From Cristatella mucedo (Eukaryota > Bryozoa > Phylactolaemata > Cristatellidae): 64,000 bases of DNA. Location of the stretch: contig WPIO01000007.1 in the NCBI GenBank assembly GCA_009760855.2, positions 7,630,001 through 7,694,000 on the forward strand. Reading direction: 5' to 3'. The notes under the pieces were generated by a model. The model did no database searches, was not told the DNA's origin, and was given only the letters and a program-made list of their open reading frames with translations. Positions 13,597 through 26,000 of the stretch are shown here, in pieces; position 1 is the first letter of the stretch, and each line of letters begins with the position of its first letter. The translations under genes were made by a program, and so were the position numbers.

Positions 13597-13653
13597 TAGC
13601 ACTAATGTAATGTAATGTAATGTAATGTAATGTAATGTAATGTAATGTAATGT
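13597..13653. repeat. Pentamer repeat (TAATG)n, tail of LINE-B
   Basis: About eleven tandem TAATG units, equivalent to a TTACA-type repeat on the minus strand. They begin exactly where the minus-strand LINE-B 3' UTR ends (GGAGATACATTACATTACAT), so this is the element's 3' microsatellite tail. Confidence 0.9.
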
Positions 13654-15100
13654 ATCTCCGTCAGTAACTCCACAAAGTCATAAAGACCATGTGGGTGTTA
13701 CGCAGGAGAGTTTTGTATAGCGCACTCACAGCCTAAGCGGCTTTCGGTACGCATTCGGAACCCAACAGACTTCGTCTCACGCAACAAAGAGAAAGTGGGA
13801 AGCATAGCAGAGTCAGGATAGCAGTTGAGGTAGTGAATAGCATAGAAGTAGCAGTTCAGGACCGCTGAAAAAGATGTGCCATAGTCGGCAGTTGAAGAGT
13901 AGATGTCGTTGCGTAAGAATTGTGGAAGCGAGTTCCACAGTCTTGGACCTGTAGAGCTAAAGCTTCTGTCGCCAACTGTCTTTAAGCGGAGGAATGGGAC
14001 AGCTAATTTATTGTCCAGACAGGACCTGAGGGCGCGAACAGGCTGAAACTGATGCAGCAGTTCAGCTAGGTACGAAGGAGCCAAGCCGTGGCTTCAAGCC
14101 GAGACAGAACTAGAGAGCTAGTTAAATTTTTTACAAGCCACTGTGGGAGACAGCTCCTAATCTTGGACAGGGATCGGATGTGATGGCTAGCTGTAGAGGC
14201 AGTCTTCTGAATGAAGCTTTTGAAATTGAGGCAGCTGTCGAACACAACACCTAAATTTCGAGCAAGTGGTGATGGCCGCACAATAGGGTCACCTATTAGG
14301 ATGGCAAAGCCTTTTAATCCAGCCACACGCTTAGGGTGCCCTATGAGCAGCAGTTCGGTTTTATCACCATTTAATTTCAGGAAGTTTTCCGCCATCCACG
14401 ATCGAATATCGGCAAGGGAAACATTCAGTTTCTCAGTTGCCGAAGCAGATTCCGACGGTTTGAATGACAAATACAACTGAGTATCGTCAGCATAGAAGTG
14501 ATATCCTATTCCATGGGCCTTAATCACTTTTCCCAGAGGTTGAGTATAAATGGAGAACAGCAAGGGACCAAATACAGACCCTTGAGGCACTCCGCAGGTG
14601 ACCCTTCTCGTGTCTGAGACCTGACCGCCACACGACACGGATTGAACACGATCACACAAGTACGATTTAAACCACGCCAGTGCTTCGTCTGCCAGACCAA
14701 TCGTTGTTCTCAATCATTCAAGCAGAACTTCGTGATCTATAGTGTCGAAGGCAGCAGACAGATCTAGCAGATTTAGGGCAATGACATTCCCGTCGTCGTT
14801 GCCACGTAGAATGTCATTGTTAACACGGAGGAGAGCAGTTTCAGTAGAGTGCTGCCTCTTGAACCCTGATTGAAATGTTTCTGACATTCCATTATTTTCA
14901 ATATGTTCAACCTGCTGCTTAGCAACAATTTTTTCAAGAATCTTTGATAAGAACGGTAGACGGGAAACTGGGCGATAGTTTTTTAGGACCTCTGTGTCTA
15001 ATCCAGGCTTTTTAAGAATAGGTCTAACGATTGCCGATTTGAAGGACTTGGGGACGACCCTCTGGATAGCAGCGCCTGCTTTGCTCCAGCACATCTCATC
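13654..15100 (-). mobile_element. LINE-B copy with reverse transcriptase; one stop plus a deletion
   Basis: On the minus strand 15094-14066 is one reading frame interrupted by a single TGA at 14716-14714. Before the stop lie the RT entry motifs ('[14 protein letters not shown]', 'NYRPVS', '[16 protein letters not shown]', '[16 protein letters not shown]'). After it lie 'GVPQGSVFGPLLF' and the YADD box ('YHFYADDTQLYLSF'), then 'SSLVLSRL'. Near 14085-14100 the frame changes and the usual 'CNSLL...HWLP' block is missing, so an internal deletion has occurred. The C-terminal tail continues in another frame to 13698. The 3' UTR ends in the TTACA-type tail. Endonuclease and ORF1 are absent (5' truncation). 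Family placement in the CR1/L2 group rests on RT motifs only. Confidence 0.9.
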
Positions 15101-15604
15101 TCAGTGCTCTTCCAGGATGTAGGTTTGAATTATCTGAAGACATTTAGTGAGCGAGTCTTTGCTGTGTCTAGTTACGTATGTGACAGCCGAAAGCATCAAC
15201 CTCGGCGAGGCGCGTGACTCGTGCCCTGCTTTCGTTTTAACATCCTCCGGCTGGAGGGGTCAGCAGGCGGAGCGTTATAAATACTTCAGCAGCTCTAATT
15301 CCTTAAAAGGGTAAGCTATTATTGCACAATATTAGCACATGTCATGCGCCTCTCAAAGCACCCGACGCTGATGAAACCAGGCTTCGCCCGGACAGCAGCT
15401 CAGTGCAATAACACCCACGTGTCAAGTTACTCGCTAGATACACATCGCCGGCCATTGGTGGACTAAAGCGAGACCCCAATTAATGAGCCTGATAAAGGAC
15501 GTTGCTTGATAAACAAAAAGGCCGCTGCAGGTCACCTTCTTCGGTCGGACTTCGGCTAGCTTACGTTTTGTACGCTGAGAGATGCGAAAATCTTCATATT
15601 CAAA
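15101..15604. other. Anonymous sequence between two LINE copies
   Basis: The first 100 bases or so may be the remaining 5' part of the LINE-B copy. Beyond that I see no gene or repeat I can name. Confidence 0.35.
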
Positions 15605-16212
15605 TGCTGCACATTCTCTTTTTTCTGAAGATCCAGTTGCCACATCACGACACTTCTCCCGACATGCACTGGCTCCCAGTAAAGCGACGGACCGACTTCG
15701 AGGTTTTGTCGCTCACTTATAAGTCACTTCATTCTTTGGCTCCAGCCTATCTCTCAGATCTACTCCCCCACCAGGCCAAGCATCGTACCATCCGCTTTTC
15801 GGAATCTAACAGTTTACCAGTACCTCGTACAAACCTCAAATTCTCTGGAGACCATGCATTTAGTTCGTATGCTCTCAAAGCTTGGAACTCACTCTCGACT
15901 TGCCTCACAACATTTCCTGACTTGACCACATTTAAAAAGAACTTAAAAACGCACATATTTAGGACAGCATTTATTGGGTCCCTGTGATTCGTCTTTTATG
16001 TGCTTATGCATGCTGATACGGTGCATGCTGCCACTAACCACACTTGCATGCTGACCCTGTGCACGACACCCTAACCATGTTATTCATGTTGTTTATCAAG
16101 CATGATAGTATTCACCATTTAGTCGTGTTTCCCTTCGCAGCAAATGTAAAGTACCTAGAAAGAGGTTGAGTTCTCTGAGGGGGCTTTATCAACTGTATTA
16201 TTATTATTATGA
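15605..16212 (+). mobile_element. LINE-A fragment with 3' UTR and ATT tail
   Basis: Starts at the 'CAGTTGCCACATCACGACAC' block. It keeps an open frame to 15987 covering the C-terminal region ('MHWLPVKRRTDFEVLSLTYK', then 'FSSYALKAWNSLST'), followed by the 3' UTR, the terminal block 'AAAGTACCTAGAAAGAGGTT' and a short (TTA)n tail at about 16197-16211. It is among the less damaged copies in its coding end, but the polymerase core is missing. Confidence 0.85.
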
Positions 16213-17229
16213 AGATTCGACGGAACTTGTAATTTGTTAGTGTAATGAAAAAAATCCCAGACACCTACATAGCGAGCTCGAGCGAACGTACAATCTTCGG
16301 AGGCACGAGGAAGGCTTTCGATTAAGAACTTCGTGGAAGCGTCTCCAGTACGAAATCCTTAGCGTTAGTTGCTGCTACAGCCGAATCTAAGGCTAATGCC
16401 ATAGCAATGGCAGCCTTTCTTGCGGAGATGAAACTTACAATGATAATATTAATAATACTGGTAAAAATTATGACTTGTATGTATACCACCCCAAAGGAAA
16501 CTCAATCTCTATCAAGGAGCTTATAACTTCTTGTGGAGAGGCGATAACTAAAAGTATAGGACAGTTGAGATATCATGCATAGACGTACATGTAAAAGCAC
16601 ACGAGACACTGAGGTCTGCTGGTTAGTATGACCCCTAACGAGTACTGTAAACTGAATAATTCATATGCAAACACACAGATCGCAAGGGAACAAAGGCACA
16701 GTTTCACTGAGTGGTGCGGAAAGGTAAAAGGAACAGATGCGTCCGTAACTGGGACTAAAACGATGCCAACCAAGGGTATGTAGCCGACGTCAAAAGCGGG
16801 AAGTGAGTTTAAGACGTTCGATACCTCAGGAATGAAGGCCACATCACCAAACTATTTCAGCTTAGTGGGAGGAACGGCGACACGTCTGCAAGCCAAGAGG
16901 TGGTGACACCAGAGCTCACTTGAAGAGCAAGGCGGTCCTATTGGCAGTACTGATGCCAATGAGTGACATCACCAGTTGCAGCCAGAGAGATCCCGCAGTC
17001 AGTCATTTCGATTCGCGCTAGCAAGCCGGTGAAGTTCAAACAGAGGCTGTTTAAAGTTACAGCTATGCGATTGATGACAGACTAGGTGGGCTGCCGCTGA
17101 GTTTTTCTCCGGTAGCAGACGACTACGTACACAGACGAGGATACCTTAGTAAACGTAATTGCAGTAATCAAGACGAGCTGTCCTGAAGTGTGCGCTTGGA
17201 TACTGCATGCGATCTCGGACGTTTTTCTG
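16213..17229. other. Mostly anonymous; possible decayed LINE-A 3' end (minus) at 16438-16570
   Basis: Around 16438-16570 the order AATATTAATAATA, 'GGAAACTCAATCTCTATCAA' and 'GAGGCGATAACTA' resembles the reverse complement of the LINE-A terminus, but it is strongly diverged. The rest holds nothing I can assign. Confidence 0.35.
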
Positions 17230-17440
17230 CGCACCACACATGTAATTGGTTGTCCTGTTTGTGTTTATGCATGCTGACCCTGAGCATGTCATCTCTGTGT
17301 TATGCTAGTTGACATTGAGTATACATACTACCACTAACCATTCGATCATGCTTCCTTTTGCAGCAATTGTAATGTGCCTAGAAAGAGATCTAGTTCTCTG
17401 TGGGCCCAATACAAATTTATTATAAATTGTTATTACTATC
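17230..17440 (+). mobile_element. LINE-A 3' UTR and tail
   Basis: Contains 'TTATGCATGCTGACCCTGAG', 'CCATTCGATCATGCTTCC' and the terminal motif 'AATGTGCCTAGAAAGAGATC', ending in an irregular A/T-rich tail. No coding portion remains. Confidence 0.7.
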
Positions 17441-17814
17441 ACAAAAATGCTTGAAATAATAAGGCTGTAGTACTAGCGGAAAGTAGGCCCCGATTTTGGC
17501 AGTGCTCCTCAGCTCAAAGTAGGCGTGCTTGAATACAGAGGCAATTTGCTCCCCTAATGACGTCGCTTCGAAATAGCACGCCCAGATTAAGGGCATGTGT
17601 CACATGTAAGAATAGTATTATTTACATTTGCATTGTTTATAGGACTTCGAGGCAAAAATGAGTATTACATCATATTCATTCCGTTTGAATTATAATATGA
17701 AGCGAAGCCACATTGTAAGCAAGTAGATGAGTGACCTGCTTAGTGTTGATGATGTCGCTGCTAACGATGCTGGTGAAACAAAACGCCTACGTGCAATTAC
17801 AACACGGTGGCCAA

Positions 17815-18085
17815 CATCAAGACAACTACTTTCCTGCTGCCGACTATGGCTCATTCTTTTCAGCAGTCCTGAGCTGCTACTTCCACGCTACTCACTACCT
17901 CAACTGCTCTCCTGACTCAGCTAAGCTTCCCACTTTCTCTTTGTTGTGTTAGGCGAAGTCTGTTGGCTACCGAAAGCTTTCCGAAAGCCGCTAAGGCTGT
18001 GAGTGCGCTATACACAACTCTCCTGCGTAACACATACATAGTATTCGTGGCTTTTTGGAGTTGCAAACAGAGATACATTCATTAC
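17815..18085 (+). mobile_element. LINE-B 3' end fragment
   Basis: Begins 'CTTTCCTGCTGCCGACTATG' and follows the LINE-B 3' region through 'CACTACCTCAACTGCTCTCC' and 'ACTCTCCTGCGTAACACATA' to 'GAGATACATTCATTACAA', a degraded pentamer tail. Intervening stops show it is not coding. Confidence 0.75.
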
Positions 18086-20062
18086 AAGATCTTCACTATT
18101 AAATTATATATTGACTCAGTGATGACGATGATTCATTATAGCCACACATTGTGAGCACATCTAGGATTTCAGATTCGGCTAATTTTGTCTCCATTGTGTT
18201 AAACTTTATGCGTCGGGTTTCAGAATGATGGAAATGCGTCGCCCCTCAATAAAGAGTGCACGCCCTGCTATCGAAGCTATTTATGCGGGTGGTGACAAGC
18301 AAAACGATGGAGTTCCGTCTGTGAGTCATCATGTGATCATTTGACTGTTAGAGCAAAACCCTGCACGCGCGAAGTACCACACAAGTAGTATCTGCATTGA
18401 ATGAATCGCACCATTTGGAACGCCAGAGACGGAAAATTATTGCCGACTAACTACACCCCTGCATTCTATCTGGAGACGAATATCGCTTCCTTTCGGTTAT
18501 TCACCTGACGGCAGAGCCAACTTCCTGTAGAAAATGGTTGGCGGGCTGCTCGATACTCGACAAAGCGGCCCGAAAAGAGAGGACGACAGAAAGCTGCGCC
18601 GCTGCACTCGCTGCGTCGAGAGAGTTTTGACTGCAGCAAGCCGTCTCCGACTCTGAAGCGACAGTACGCAGACGGCCCCTACATGGAGTCGCAGTAGTAG
18701 TTAGCGCTCGATAAGTACGCACCACTTTATTTCCTGAACCTAGGGGGCGTGCATCATTACCGTCTGCGTGCCACTTTAATCCCAAACTCTTAGTTTCAAG
18801 ACAACCCGTTCACTCGATTAGTTCCGCCGACACGCAAGGATTGGCTGCATGTGTCCCATTTGTCACGTGTCAACTTTTGAGCTCTTGTATAGCTTAGCAG
18901 CTTTAGACTGCCTAGAAGGCACTAATAATAAATATTGTTATTATTACAAAGCATGGGAATGCGAAAGGTCTGTCTACGCACCGTGCGGTTGCTTAAAAGG
19001 AAGCGCGTCGACTGGCTGGTCGTTATGTGCACAGTTCAATTTTAGCACACACACGCGTGAGCAAACGCAAAGACAATTAACACGGACCGGCAAAATCCTG
19101 CGAGAAACAGTTGGGTTGCTAGCTTCTTTGAATCGGTCGTCAGGTCGAGGGATAAGGCGGCACACCTGGCTTAGCGCGTGCTCAGGCGACACTCGCTGGC
19201 TAATCCGCCGCCGCCGGATTGCGACTCGCCCATCAAGGTGCTTCTCATTATTTAGCGGCGCTGATAGAGTGTCTCGCCCTCATCGGGGGGGCACCGCAGC
19301 TTGTTTTAACGACGGGAGCCGCCCTCGGCAAGCCATTCACGTCCACTTCCTTTCACTGTAGCCATTTAGAGCTGTGACAAGACGAAGATGCACAACTTGG
19401 GAGCCCTCCAGCTTCCTGTCATTTTCGCCGCGGCTATGGTCTATAGTTCAGCCGCTCACGACGACGGCTACCAGACGTAAATGCGGAAGCGTCAGCCGCT
19501 CCCCTCGCTCACTCGCTCGCTCATGTCGCGGACAGGTCCCAGGCAGCAGCGTCTACCGGAACCTCCGGCCACAGAGCGAGGCTACAGACACAATGCGCGC
19601 TCGCAGCGCTAGCCGTCACAGCCGACACGCGGCAAATGAAGGCTGAGCGTGCGAAGCACGGCTAGCGACGTGCTGACGCTGGCTCAATGCGTGACGGTAT
19701 GCAGACAGCAGGGACAGTGGACAGTAGATTACCGCAGCCACGATGAGCACCGGCTCCTTAAGATGACGCGTCAGCATCCATAGCAAATAGCGAACTCTAT
19801 TCAAAGCGCCAGGCGGGGTTACAGGCGTTCAATGTCGGCCATGGTGCAGACCAGCTCTCGCGCGCACACCCCCAAGCCTGTTGCACGACTCAGCTCAGCT
19901 GCTGAGGTGCAAAGTACGGCCTTAAATGTGGCTTCAGCGTCGATGCGACCTAAGAATGGATCAGCTCATAACCGATTCTAGGCCATCTCATTCAGGATCC
20001 GGCGAATGATTAACATCTCGGCAGCTAGTTATAATCTGACTGAATCCGGCTCGCGCCTCTTC
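18086..20062. other. GC-rich intergenic DNA, no gene recognised
   Basis: Base composition rises from about 18480. Short arginine/serine-rich open frames (18849-19361, 19374-19646) are what GC-rich DNA gives by chance, and I see no domain or splice structure supporting them. No recurrent repeat is identified here. Confidence 0.4.
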
Positions 20063-20420
20063 ACTCCTGTATTTAGTTCGTACGCTCAAAAAGCACGGAA
20101 CTCACTCCCGACGTGCGTCACGACACCTCCTGACTTATCCACATTTAAAAAGTAACTAAAAATCCATTTATTTATCACAGCATTTATTAGGTCCCTGTGA
20201 TTCATCCGGTGTGTGCTTATGGGTGTTGACACTGTGCATGCTGCCACTAACCATACTTGCATACTGACCCTGTGCGTGTCACCCCTAACCACATTGTTCT
20301 TCTTATTTATTGACAATGCTACCACTAACCATCCGATCGTGCTTCCTTAGCAGCAAATGAAAACTACCAGAGAGAGATGTTAAGTTCTCTGAGGGCGCTA
20401 TGTCAAATGTATTATTATTT
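20063..20420 (+). mobile_element. LINE-A 3' fragment
   Basis: Starts 'GTATTTAGTTCGTACGCTCA', passes the 'TTAAAAAGTAACTAAAAATC' block and the 3' UTR with 'GCATGCTGCCACTAACCATA', and ends with a terminal motif (ACTACCAGAGAGAGATG...) and an ATT tail at about 20405-20420. It abuts a CpG-rich island. Confidence 0.75.
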
Positions 20421-20439
20421 TAAGTATCACTTTTATCAT

Positions 20440-20900
20440 ATGAGCCGACGCGGTGAAGTCGCTACGGTGCACCGATGAGTGCGCGCGCGCGGTCGCATGC
20501 GCCCGGCCCTCGCCGGAAGCTCGTAGGACGCTCGCCGTTTTCGTCACCGAGGACGCGCGTTCGGGAGCAGCTCGCGCGCAAATCAACTAGACGACGACGC
20601 GCCGCCCCCGCACCGCTTTCACTCGCTCTCCGCCGCTAGCGAAGCGGCGGAGAGCGAGTGAAAGTGGTGCGGGCGGTCAGCTCCTTTGACGCCGGAGCTC
20701 GGCGGCGGCCGGCGTGCCAGCGCGAGCGGCCGACCGCGAAGCGTGGCGCAGCCGCGGCTCAGACGCTGAGCCAGCTCTCGTCTCGCTGGATACGCGTCGA
20801 CTCGCCGAGATAGGCGGAGCCTTCGGGGGAGCGAGGCGGAGAGCGCGGCGGAGAAGAGGCCGCGAGGCCGCGGAGAGCGGTGACGAAGAAGCAAAGAAAT
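20440..20900. other. CpG-rich island containing a 31-bp foldback
   Basis: Very high density of CG dinucleotides flanked by LINE-A sequence on both sides. It contains a long near-perfect inverted repeat (arms 20607-20637 and 20643-20673). Open frames on both strands are alanine/arginine-rich and overlap each other, so I call no gene. It could be a promoter island or simply GC-rich repeat DNA. Confidence 0.5.
20607..20673. repeat. Near-perfect inverted repeat, 31-bp arms, 5-nt loop
   Basis: The left arm contains CTTTCACTCGCTCTCCGCCG and the right arm is its reverse complement with one mismatch (C versus T opposite position 20615). The loop is AGCGA (20638-20642). Such a structure can extrude as a cruciform or fold as RNA. 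Confidence 0.9.
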
Positions 20901-20904
20901 AATA

Positions 20905-21000
20905 ATAATAATAGTGCATTTGATAAAGCGCCCTAAGAGAACTCAATATCTCTTTATAGGCGCTTTACATCTGCTGCAAAGGGACATGCAATTGAATGGT
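20905..21000 (-). mobile_element. LINE-A-type 3' tail, reverse orientation
   Basis: AATAATAATAATA followed by 'GCATTTGATAAAGCGCCCTA', 'GAACTCAATATCTC' and 'GCGCTTTACATCTGCTGCAA'. This is the reverse complement of the LINE-A terminus. Only about 100 bp remain. Confidence 0.75.
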
Positions 21001-21065
21001 AAGTAAAGTAATTCTTGAAAAACAAACAAAATGAATAAATACAAAACAAAACAAAAAGAAAGAAA

Positions 21066-21083
21066 GGAGAGAGCAGAGAGAGA

Positions 21084-21116
<33 letters not shown>

Positions 21117-21118
21117 GG
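21066..21118. repeat. (GA)n microsatellite
   Basis: Purine-only GA-rich tract, including a pure (GA)n run at about 21088-21117. Confidence 0.9.
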
Positions 21119-22697
21119 ATCTGCAGGCAGACAGTGCGCCTGGCCGCGCCCTTCGACGTTCATGCTATCGCATACGGTGCCGACTTGAGGCACGCGCGCG
21201 GGCACTCATGCGTTTCTAGCGCGCGCACGAGCTCGCGCTGGAACGAGAAGTGATCTGCCTAGAAGCAGCACTGCCAGCGTTGGGCGGATGTCACATTTAC
21301 GCACTCGACTCTTAATAGATCTCGGAGCACGTAGGTGCAGGTTTCCCAGCAAGACGCGCCCCGCGTCGGAGCTAACTCGATCGACGAGTCTTGGACAAGG
21401 GCCAGGTGCTCGGCTGGGGCTCGCCACTCCCCTCACCCCACTGAGCACCCCCCCACCGTGAGAGCCCGGAAGTCACACTTGTTCATCCATCGCCGTCGGC
21501 CGACTCTCTGCTACGCGGCTGTGTCCGTGGGCAACCGTCTGGTGGCTGAGAAAACGTGAAAGCTGCACACAGCGGCCTTTGATGGGGCAGCGCTGGCAGG
21601 TCGCTGCCACCGCCGACGGTCACTGGGCGCTCAATAGGGCGTCGGATTCAAGCAAGGCGCCCTGTGGGCAGCGCCGACTGCAGCCAGCGCCAGATCGGCT
21701 ACTGCGAGGCCCGCGTCGGCATCGCAGCGGCTCGCGCGACGTCAGCCACCTGGGCTTGCGAGATGCTAGCATGCCAAGCTGCCACATTACACCAGTTGCT
21801 CGAGATGATTTACAATTATCGCTTTCTGAGTTACAACTATTCATAAGTTGACTCTGCTGTCTATGGCTTGGAGCCAAGGTGCGGCATTCTTTGGCTGTAG
21901 AGTATACGACTTCGCGTTAAGCGCGGACTTTCTTTTCATTGACGCACGGGCCTTCCGTTTTTCAGCCTGAGAATAACTTCCGGTTTGCATGCCGTCGAAG
22001 TGTGTCTTCGCCGCTCCGTCGCGCATCGGGAAGGCTTCAATGACGCCTTAACCGCGCACGGCTGCAATCGCTCGACCGGGAGCTGTCGTGCGTCCGCTAT
22101 GGCTAGCACTTGCCTAGCGCCGAGATAGCTGTACAGACTGTTCCGGTATCGCTACACGCGTACTTTTGCAGCACTCGCTTTCCGGCTGACGTCAGAGCTC
22201 AAGCAAAGTTTAGTCATTGCAAAGGCCTATCGCGCACAGCCCCAGACGGTGCAGCTTAGACGTTGCGGACATAAACTGCTACCTAGGATGCGAGATTTTT
22301 ACATGACACGGGATGCTAATCCTGAAACTTAACGAGCGAGCTCACCGACCATGGGCGAGGAGAAGGTTCGTCGACTGAGCGGAAGCAGAAAAGAGGCACG
22401 CAAGTGGCGGGACCGGCAGGTGCGCCAGATTTGCACCGAGTGCTGCTGCTGCTGCTGCTACACAAGTTTGACCCTGCCGCCGTCGCCTCGTAGAGCTGAT
22501 CGTCGAAGCTGCTGCTCCAGGGCCAGGAGCAAACCGTTTCTACGCGCTGCGCTCGGCCGCCTCGGTGCGCACGGCTCGGGCCGCGTGCGGCTGACGCCCG
22601 GCGTTCAAAAACGCCGCGCTACTATCTGGACCACGTGGTCAACAGCGTCCGCGTGGTGAATGCCTTGCGCTTTGGCTCGGCGGAGCTTTTCTCGTAA
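21119..22697. other. GC-rich sequence with no supported gene
   Basis: Includes a short (CTG)n run at about 22440-22458 and arginine/alanine-rich open frames (for example 22351-22659). None shows a recognisable domain, and splice signals are not convincing. Confidence 0.4.
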
Positions 22698-22860
22698 CCA
22701 ACCTCAAATCCTTTCATCGGCCGACTTTAGTTCGTATGCTTCCATAGCTTGGAACTCACTCTCCATTGACGTCACTCCATTACCTAACGACGATAAAAAA
22801 AGCTTAAGAATTTTCTCCGACTGCGGGAAGTTTGAATTTGCGGTCTCACTCGTCTTGAAA
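22698..22860 (+). mobile_element. Short LINE-A coding fragment
   Basis: Contains 'ACCTCAAATCCTTTCATC', 'TTTAGTTCGTATGCTTCCAT' and 'AGCTTGGAACTCACTCTCC', the same block as 59140-59210. The 3' UTR and tail are absent. Confidence 0.6.
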
Positions 22861-22984
22861 ACGGTGCCTTGCAAGCATGCCGATGAGTGGTAAAACTTGA
22901 ATGGAAAAAAATAAGTCGTGGTCGGCTGATGCAGCAGCGTTCTGCGTCTATATCAAACGTTTGCTGCTGAGGAAGAAAAACTGC

Positions 22985-23055
22985 ACGCTGCAGGACTTGA
23001 ACCCGCGACCCGCGGTGGGTTGTGAAACGCCAGCACCATTCCCCTAGGCTGGAAC
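22985..23055 (-). repeat. tRNA-like (SINE head) remnant
   Basis: Reverse complement gives a B-box-like 'GGGTTCAAGTCCTGCAG' preceded by a GC-rich stem-like segment and an A-box-like region near 23040-23055. There is no acceptor stem pairing that I can show, so it is more likely a SINE or tRNA relic than a working tRNA. Confidence 0.4.
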
Positions 23056-26000
23056 CGAGAACGCGTGCACCGTCGTCTTAATCGTATCAAGTGTAGCTCA
23101 ACTCAAGCGCGACCGAACTTCTAAGTGTGCCCCGCTGAGCTGGATAATCTGCTAAAGCAGACGACAAGTGCTGCCTAAGGCAAGGCTGGGAGTGGCAAAT
23201 CAGACCAGCAGACGACAGCCTTCGCTAGCCGCGCAGCTGACAGCGGGTTATTAGCCCGTTCTAGGGGGAGATTACGATAATGTCGAGACTGGTGGCAGTC
23301 TAGGCGGTGCTTGCATTACCCGAATTACGAGCCGTCGCAGGTGAAGTTTAATAGCGAGAATTCCGCCGTATTCTAGTCTGAGTCAAGTCTGGCCGGGCGC
23401 TTAATCGACCTTCGGAGTAAAAGTGTGTCTGGCTAGCCGGATCTCATCGCAGTCCAATTGGTACGTGCGGAGCGGGCGGCGTGCGAGCACGCCGAATCGC
23501 GAGAACGCTCCGCACGACGGCATCGCCGGCTTAAAATTCGGCGCCCGATTCCTCGAGAGTCCGCCGCCGCCGCCGCTGCGTCGTCTTCTCCGAGCTTTGC
23601 TGCTGCACTGTGCCTGAGCGGCTCAGCGCAGTAGCGGAGCTCGTCGTGCGGCCAGTGGCGGCGGCCAGGTAGCTCGGAGATCTACCGAACAGCGAGTAGC
23701 ACGCGAGAGCTCAGCAGCAGCAGATGGCCGGGTTTCAGCAGACTGTGCATGCGCGGAAGTGCAAATTGAAGCCGATAACCCAAGACTGCATTCCAGTCGG
23801 CAGTTGCTTCACGAGCCCCCACCGCCCCCCCCCATCGCCAAGCGAGCGACCGCAGACGGCGATGACCGAAGGCAGATGGCTCAAGAGCATCGAAGGGTCG
23901 CTAGCGGTCTTGCTGAGTGCCGGCATGAGGCGATCGCATCCCATCCCGTAGAGCATGCGATGGCTGCTCGTGCACCGGGCTGGACCGGTGCACGTCGCCG
24001 GACGGACACGCCACGGCGCTCGCTAGTTCGTCACCCCTGCCGCAATCGAAGGATGACCGATGGCAAGCACCGGCAGCGGCGACGGCCGAGGCGGCGGAGG
24101 ACTAGAGTAACCCGAGAGTGTGTCCCTCTCACTGCTCCATGCCAAATGATCCCAGGCAACTTCTGAGCTCGAGGATTGAGGCTGAGTTCTGGGAGAACCG
24201 GAAATTGGTACAAACTCTAGGCGGTGCGAGAAAATATGGGGCTGCCAAATCACGAAACGGCGAAGGAGACTAGGAAGGCGGCTATCGGTTAGGTCAAGCC
24301 CTGGCGATGTGCGACAGATCACTCGGAAGAGAGGGCAGGCCACTTTTAACGAATCGTCCGCCGCAGCACTGACCAGAGTTTCAGCACCGACCGAGGTTAG
24401 GGTCAGCTAGCGTACGGCAACGATAGGTCTTGCTTCACGTGTGACCTCAGGCGTGACCTCAGATGGTACGAAAGGGATCAGCCGATTATCGTTTACTACA
24501 ACTGCTGAATGCGTGGGTGGCGACCAGATGGTTGCATTTACGTAGCAACTCAGTCAAGCTGGCTAGAACGGGTTGAATGTCTCATCAAGCTCCCCGGGAA
24601 GGACATGTGCAAACAACATTGCCTTAAATCACGTGGGCTGAGTGGAAAAGACTCGCTTTCTCGCTAGAAAAATTCTTCGCGCCGCAAGACGCCTGGCCGT
24701 CCCGTGCGTCTCTCGTTGCTAAGTCGCTCTAGCACACCTCTTGTCTGGCCAGCGAAGGTGTGCATGCATTTGACTCTCCCGATGACGTGGACTCGATCCT
24801 CCATCCCACAGTCGTGGAAGGTCTTAGGGCACTAGAACAGTGGCAAACCATGCCTTGCTTGTGCTTACAAAATTGTGCTGACGTATGTGAATGCATTCAG
24901 TTCGGTGAAATGGGTCGATCCTTAAGTAATATTAGCCGAGAATCCCGAAATTCTTGCGCAAATATTTGTGATTTAATTCTGGAAATACGACTGCGGATAC
25001 TAGAAATAGAGCAGCTTGATCAGGGCATTAGTCGTTTTTCTTATATGCCGCTGGTGTTCTTACAGTCAGTCAGCAGAAGGAGACAGCTAGTTGGCGCAGA
25101 AAAAGGTATACATAGTAGACTCACTGTCGACCTCGTGCTCGATTGCGATTGCTGCCTATCTCGCTCAAGCAGCCACTGGCATTTGTGACTGTCACTTGCG
25201 CAACGCTCCTAATGTGCACGGCTGACAAGATAAGTATGACAAATATCTGCAAGCTCTACCACAATTCAGGGAATTTTCAGATTTTTTAAGAACGGTGTAC
25301 AAAAACGTACTATTCAGTTTACAGCATTCGAATGTGCATTTGTCATTATATAGAGATTCCCAGACGTATCTAAGTACATTTTACGAGCACGGTTCACTGA
25401 GGCATGGAAACGAGTTTGTCCGAGCAATCAAAAGTGCATACGCTGCATGTTTCCTCTAGGCATCATGCGAGCTCGTTTGTACAATCAGAAAATACAGGAA
25501 ACAACACCCTGCATTGATTGACTGTTACCAGAAAAGCCCGAATTATTTTCTCTCCAGGATTTGTCGCCGCTCTTTCCCACGCACCGCACGTCTCCCTTTC
25601 GCTCTCCCAGTTGCCTGAGTAACGCTTGCCGTAATCTTTTAAGCGCGCATTTATTTTCGTCTGCTCGCTGCCTTTTGCCTAGTTCAGTGTGTACGCCTCA
25701 TCGGAGGACCGCGCTTGCCACTCTTAGTTGCACTAGGCCCCTACATCCACCGCTAGAAAAGATCCGTATTGGCCGCTAGAAGAGATGTCCCAGTTGCACG
25801 TGTAAATCAATCACTGTCGACGCGCCGAATTTGACGTCATATTGTAAAGGCAAGAGACAAGTGGTAACCTTACATCGCCTCCTGGTCTTAGCACGGGGGG
25901 GGGGTTAAAGTACTCGCCCATCATGGCTCGTGGTCGTAGTTGGAGTCATGTCCCAGGCAATCCTGTATTGCCCGAAGCAAGCGGTGTTGATGGCCGCCGG

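Noticed and set aside
22985-23055. Functional tRNA gene
   Set aside because: Only B-box-like and weak A-box-like sequence; no convincing acceptor stem or anticodon arm. Treated as a SINE/tRNA relic.
24760-25188. 142-codon plus-strand frame
   Set aside because: Begins at GTG and lacks a domain; only the composition looks protein-like. Without an acceptor or start it cannot be supported.
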